A stretch of 22,588 bases of DNA from an uncultured Lachnospiraceae bacterium. Lineage in GTDB: Bacteria > Bacillota > Clostridia > Lachnospirales > Lachnospiraceae. Positions 20,815-22,588 of the stretch are shown in pieces. The stretch's first letter is position 1. Each line of letters begins with the position of its first letter. The notes beneath the pieces were generated by a model that was not told the DNA's origin, searched no databases, and saw nothing but the letters and a program-made list of their open reading frames with translations. Location: positions 30,343 through 52,930 of the forward strand of contig CAJUNR010000032.1 in NCBI GenBank assembly GCA_910587765.1, read 5' to 3'. The translations under genes and the position numbers were made by a program.

Positions 20815-21479
20815 GCCTCATCCCCCTTTCCGTTCGCCATCCGCATCAGTTCCTCCAGCCGGGAACGGACATCCGGGTAGTTCCACACCGCCCGCCCCAT
20901 CACAACCGCGTCCGCGCCCGCGTCCGCCGTCAGAAGCAGTTCCCGCTCCGAGATGCCCCCGTCCGCCATAATCCCGACCGAGGGCGGCAGCAGACGCCTC
21001 GCCGTTTTGATCTTCTCCAGCATACGGGCATTGAACATCTGCCCCTTTCCGTCAGGCTCCGACGTCATAATCAGCAGATAATCAACCGCTTCCGCATACG
21101 GAAGCACCTGTTCCAGCCGCCCCATGCAGTTCAGCGCGGCTCCTGCCGCTGCCCCTCCTTCCCGGATCCGGTTCAGCAGAACCGCCGGATAGGGGACATT
21201 TTCAAAATGGAACGCAACCCGGCTCACGCCGGCCTCCAGAAGCCCGTCGATATACGCCTCCGGATTCGTCACCATCAGGTGCGCATCCAGCGTCCGCTCC
21301 CTGCTCTTCCCCCACAGATCCGCCACCGACCGCACGGTTTTCATGCCGAACGTGATATTGGGGACAAAATTGCCGTCCTCTATATCAAGATGCAGCAGGG
21401 GATAATTTCCCAGTTCCTCGATCTGCGCTCCCAGACGAAGCATATCCGCCGACGCCAGCGAAGGTACGATCTTTACCAC
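20811..21479 (-). CDS. Ribulose-phosphate 3-epimerase family protein (RPE/SgcE-like)
   Basis: The protein has 222 residues from the GTG at 21479. I prefer it over ATG 21497, because GGAGG lies 7 bases before the GTG and the protein then starts VVKIVPSLAS, the standard RPE start. Metal ligands fit the family: His30 and Asp32 in LLHLDIEDGNFVPN, His67 in DAHLMV, and Asp173 in IMADGGIS. The usual DVMDG is DIEDG, and the loop MTSEPDGKGQMF replaces the canonical MSVNPGFGGQ, so it may be a specialised paralogue such as an allulose-phosphate or SgcE-type epimerase rather than housekeeping RPE. It could link D-xylulose-5-P to D-ribulose-5-P. It is first in the operon and overlaps ulaE by 4 bases. Confidence 0.85.
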   Translation of the reverse strand: MVKIVPSLASADMLRLGAQIEELGNYPLLHLDIEDGNFVPNITFGMKTVRSVADLWGKSRERTLDAHLMVTNPEAYIDGLLEAGVSRVAFHFENVPYPAVLLNRIREGGAAAGAALNCMGRLEQVLPYAEAVDYLLIMTSEPDGKGQMFNARMLEKIKTARRLLPPSVGIMADGGISERELLLTADAGADAVVMGRAVWNYPDVRSRLEELMRMANGKGDEA

Positions 21480-21496
21480 CTCTTTCCCTCCTCTCA

Positions 21497-21526
21497 TTTA
21501 TAATCATTTCTATTCTTTTCTTTGCC
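21497..21526. promoter_or_regulatory. 30-bp motif shared with the other divergent region (copy B)
   Basis: It matches 16613-16642 at 25 of 30 positions without gaps. Here it covers the expected transcription start (about 21521) of the RPE-ulaE-araD-lyxK operon and ends just before its ribosome site. This is a classic repressor position. Confidence 0.6.
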
Positions 21527-21527
21527 T

Positions 21528-21556
21528 ATAATATCATCTTTTGACACTATTTGCAA
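21528..21556 (-). promoter_or_regulatory. Promoter of the RPE-ulaE-araD-lyxK operon
   Basis: On the minus strand TTGCAA (21551-21556) and TATTAT (21528-21533) are 17 bp apart. The leader is about 40 bases and contains motif copy B. Confidence 0.7.
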
Positions 21557-21568
21557 CTTTTTTCGCTA

Positions 21569-21610
21569 TTTTTTGATGTTTTTTGATTTTTTTATTGATT
21601 TTTTTGAAAC
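21569..21610. promoter_or_regulatory. Phased TTTTTTGAT repeats between the divergent operons
   Basis: Four T-rich units ending in GA, two of them TTTTTTGAT, have GA steps at 21575, 21585, 21597 and 21606, about one helical turn apart. The last unit, TTTTTTTGAAA, resembles 16465-16474. This could be an operator array or simply curved A/T-tract DNA. Confidence 0.5.
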
Positions 21611-21621
21611 TATGTGATAAT
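21595..21621 (+). promoter_or_regulatory. Possible extended -10 promoter of the BtpA/SgcQ-like gene
   Basis: An extended -10 TGTGATAAT (21613-21621) is visible. The best -35 is TTGATT (21595-21600) with a short 15-bp spacer. This is the most likely start for the gene at 21688, but the match is weak and overlaps the phased repeats. Confidence 0.35.
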
Positions 21622-21687
21622 CTCCAATTAGCACAGCCCAGAGGGCGATACATAACTGCTCATATTTCTTAGAAAGGGGAATTATTT

Positions 21688-22503
21688 ATGAACTGGATGG
21701 AAGAATTATTCGGAGTAAAAAAACCAATTATTGCCATGTGCCATCTCCAGCCGCTGCCCGGAGATCCGTACTATGATCAGGAAAAAGGAATGGAATACGT
21801 GACCGAATGCGCGCGGCGTGATCTGCATGCCCTGCAGGAGGGCGGCGTTGACGGCATCATGTTCTCCAATGAGTTCAGTCTGCCTTATCTGACAAAGGTC
21901 GAGCCGATCACCATCGCCGCTATGGGTTACGTCATCGGCTCTCTCAAATCCGAGATTACCGTTCCTTACGGCGTGAACTGCCTCTGGGATCCCATCGCCT
22001 CTCTCGACCTCTGCGTCTCCGTGGGAGGAAAATTTATCAGAGAGATTATCAGCGGCGTCTACGCGTCCGATTTCGGACTGTGGAATACCAACGTCGGCGA
22101 GACGGTACGCCATCAGGCGGCCATCGGCGGAATGCACATCAAGCTTCTCTACAATATTGTACCGGAGGCAGCCAGATATCTGGCCGACCGGCCGATCGAG
22201 GAGATCGCCCGCTCCACGGAGTTCAACAACCGTCCGGACGCCATCTGCGTCTCCGGACTGACGGCAGGCAGCGAGACAGACACGCAGGTTCTTTCGCGCG
22301 TGAAAGCATCCGTGAAACGTACCCCGATCCTGTGCAATACCGGCTGCAACAAAGACAACATCGTCAGACAGCTCACGCATTCGGACGGAGCGGTATGTGC
22401 GACTACATTTAAATATGACGGAATCTTTGAAAATGCGGTAGATCAAAACCGCGTGAAAGAATTTATGGATATTGTGAAGGAATACCGTACCACGCTGGCA
22501 TAA
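21688..22503 (+). CDS. BtpA/SgcQ-family TIM-barrel protein
   Basis: The protein has 271 residues; GAAAGGGG lies upstream of ATG 21688. The family pattern is clear: PIIAMCHLQPLPGDPYYD at the start, ALQEGGVDGIMFSNEF, VPYGVNCLWDPIASLDL, GKFIREIISGVYASDFG, and the C-terminal DAICVSGLTAGSETD and TPILCNTGCNKDNI. BtpA was named for a thylakoid protein affecting photosystem I, but bacterial members such as SgcQ lie in sugar operons and have no established reaction. This gene is divergent from the RPE-like gene; E. coli sgc also has a BtpA member (SgcQ), a RPE-like protein (SgcE) and a DeoR regulator. A role in the same sugar-phosphate pathway is inferred, perhaps as a lyase or aldolase-like enzyme on a barrel fold. 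Confidence 0.85.
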   Translation: MNWMEELFGVKKPIIAMCHLQPLPGDPYYDQEKGMEYVTECARRDLHALQEGGVDGIMFSNEFSLPYLTKVEPITIAAMGYVIGSLKSEITVPYGVNCLWDPIASLDLCVSVGGKFIREIISGVYASDFGLWNTNVGETVRHQAAIGGMHIKLLYNIVPEAARYLADRPIEEIARSTEFNNRPDAICVSGLTAGSETDTQVLSRVKASVKRTPILCNTGCNKDNIVRQLTHSDGAVCATTFKYDGIFENAVDQNRVKEFMDIVKEYRTTLA

Positions 22504-22544
22504 CGGTTTCCATATGAATGTCATTCCCTCCCAAAAAGGGGGTG

Positions 22545-22565
22545 TCGGTTAATACCGATTTTTAA
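22545..22565 (+). terminator. Weak terminator after the BtpA/SgcQ-like gene
   Basis: TCGGT (22545-22549) and ACCGA (22554-22558) pair around TAAT and are followed by six Ts to 22564. The stem is only 5 bp, so termination may be partial. A possible CCCTCCC/GGGGG pairing just upstream could add stability. Confidence 0.4.
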
Positions 22566-22588
22566 CCTCTGACAAGCAAGGAAGATAC

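Overview
The window looks like a chromosomal segment of a gut-type Firmicute, most likely a Lachnospiraceae-like clostridium. This is inferred from Gram-positive style ribosome binding sites (AAGGAGG), sigma-A type promoters with 17-bp spacers, a BspA-like leucine-rich-repeat surface protein, an Rpn/PD-(D/E)XK protein with a GLAEG-rich tail, a PRD-type mannitol regulator, and ABC sugar importers without their own ATPase. No rRNA, tRNA, CRISPR array, transposase of a classical IS, or phage structural gene was seen.

Left part (1-3400) is accessory-like. A secreted LRR protein (minus strand, running off the left edge) and a 55-residue protein lie divergent to an XRE regulator. A consensus minus-strand promoter there has a perfect 19-bp palindrome in its spacer. 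Between that promoter and the XRE gene sits a 238-bp, terminally inverted, strongly foldable element. An Rpn-family nuclease-like gene follows.

Middle part (3357-9220) is a complete mannitol PTS operon: mtlR (PRD activator), mtlA (fused EIICBA), mtlD (mannitol-1-phosphate 5-dehydrogenase) and a dedicated HPr paralogue. That HPr keeps His15 but has Asp at the position of the regulatory Ser46. Together the genes import mannitol as mannitol-1-phosphate and oxidise it to fructose-6-phosphate.

Right part (9257-22588) is a large pentitol/ketopentose-type catabolic locus in two divergent blocks. Block 1 on the minus strand is FGGY kinase, SDR dehydrogenase, HAD phosphatase, ABC permease, solute-binding lipoprotein, ABC permease, then a DeoR regulator with its own promoter. 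Divergent from it is a UcpA-like SDR. Block 2 on the minus strand is an RPE-like epimerase, UlaE-like L-xylulose-5-P 3-epimerase, AraD-like 4-epimerase/class II aldolase and L-xylulokinase-like kinase. Divergent from it is a BtpA/SgcQ-family gene. The enzymes form a logical route: polyol uptake, oxidation to a ketose such as L-xylulose, phosphorylation, then 3- and 4-epimerisation to D-xylulose-5-P and D-ribulose-5-P. The two intergenic control regions share a 30-bp motif (25/30 identical) and roughly 10-bp-phased TTTTGA repeats, which suggests one regulator controls both. Two and a half copies of an 84-bp hairpin-rich repeat lie between the blocks.
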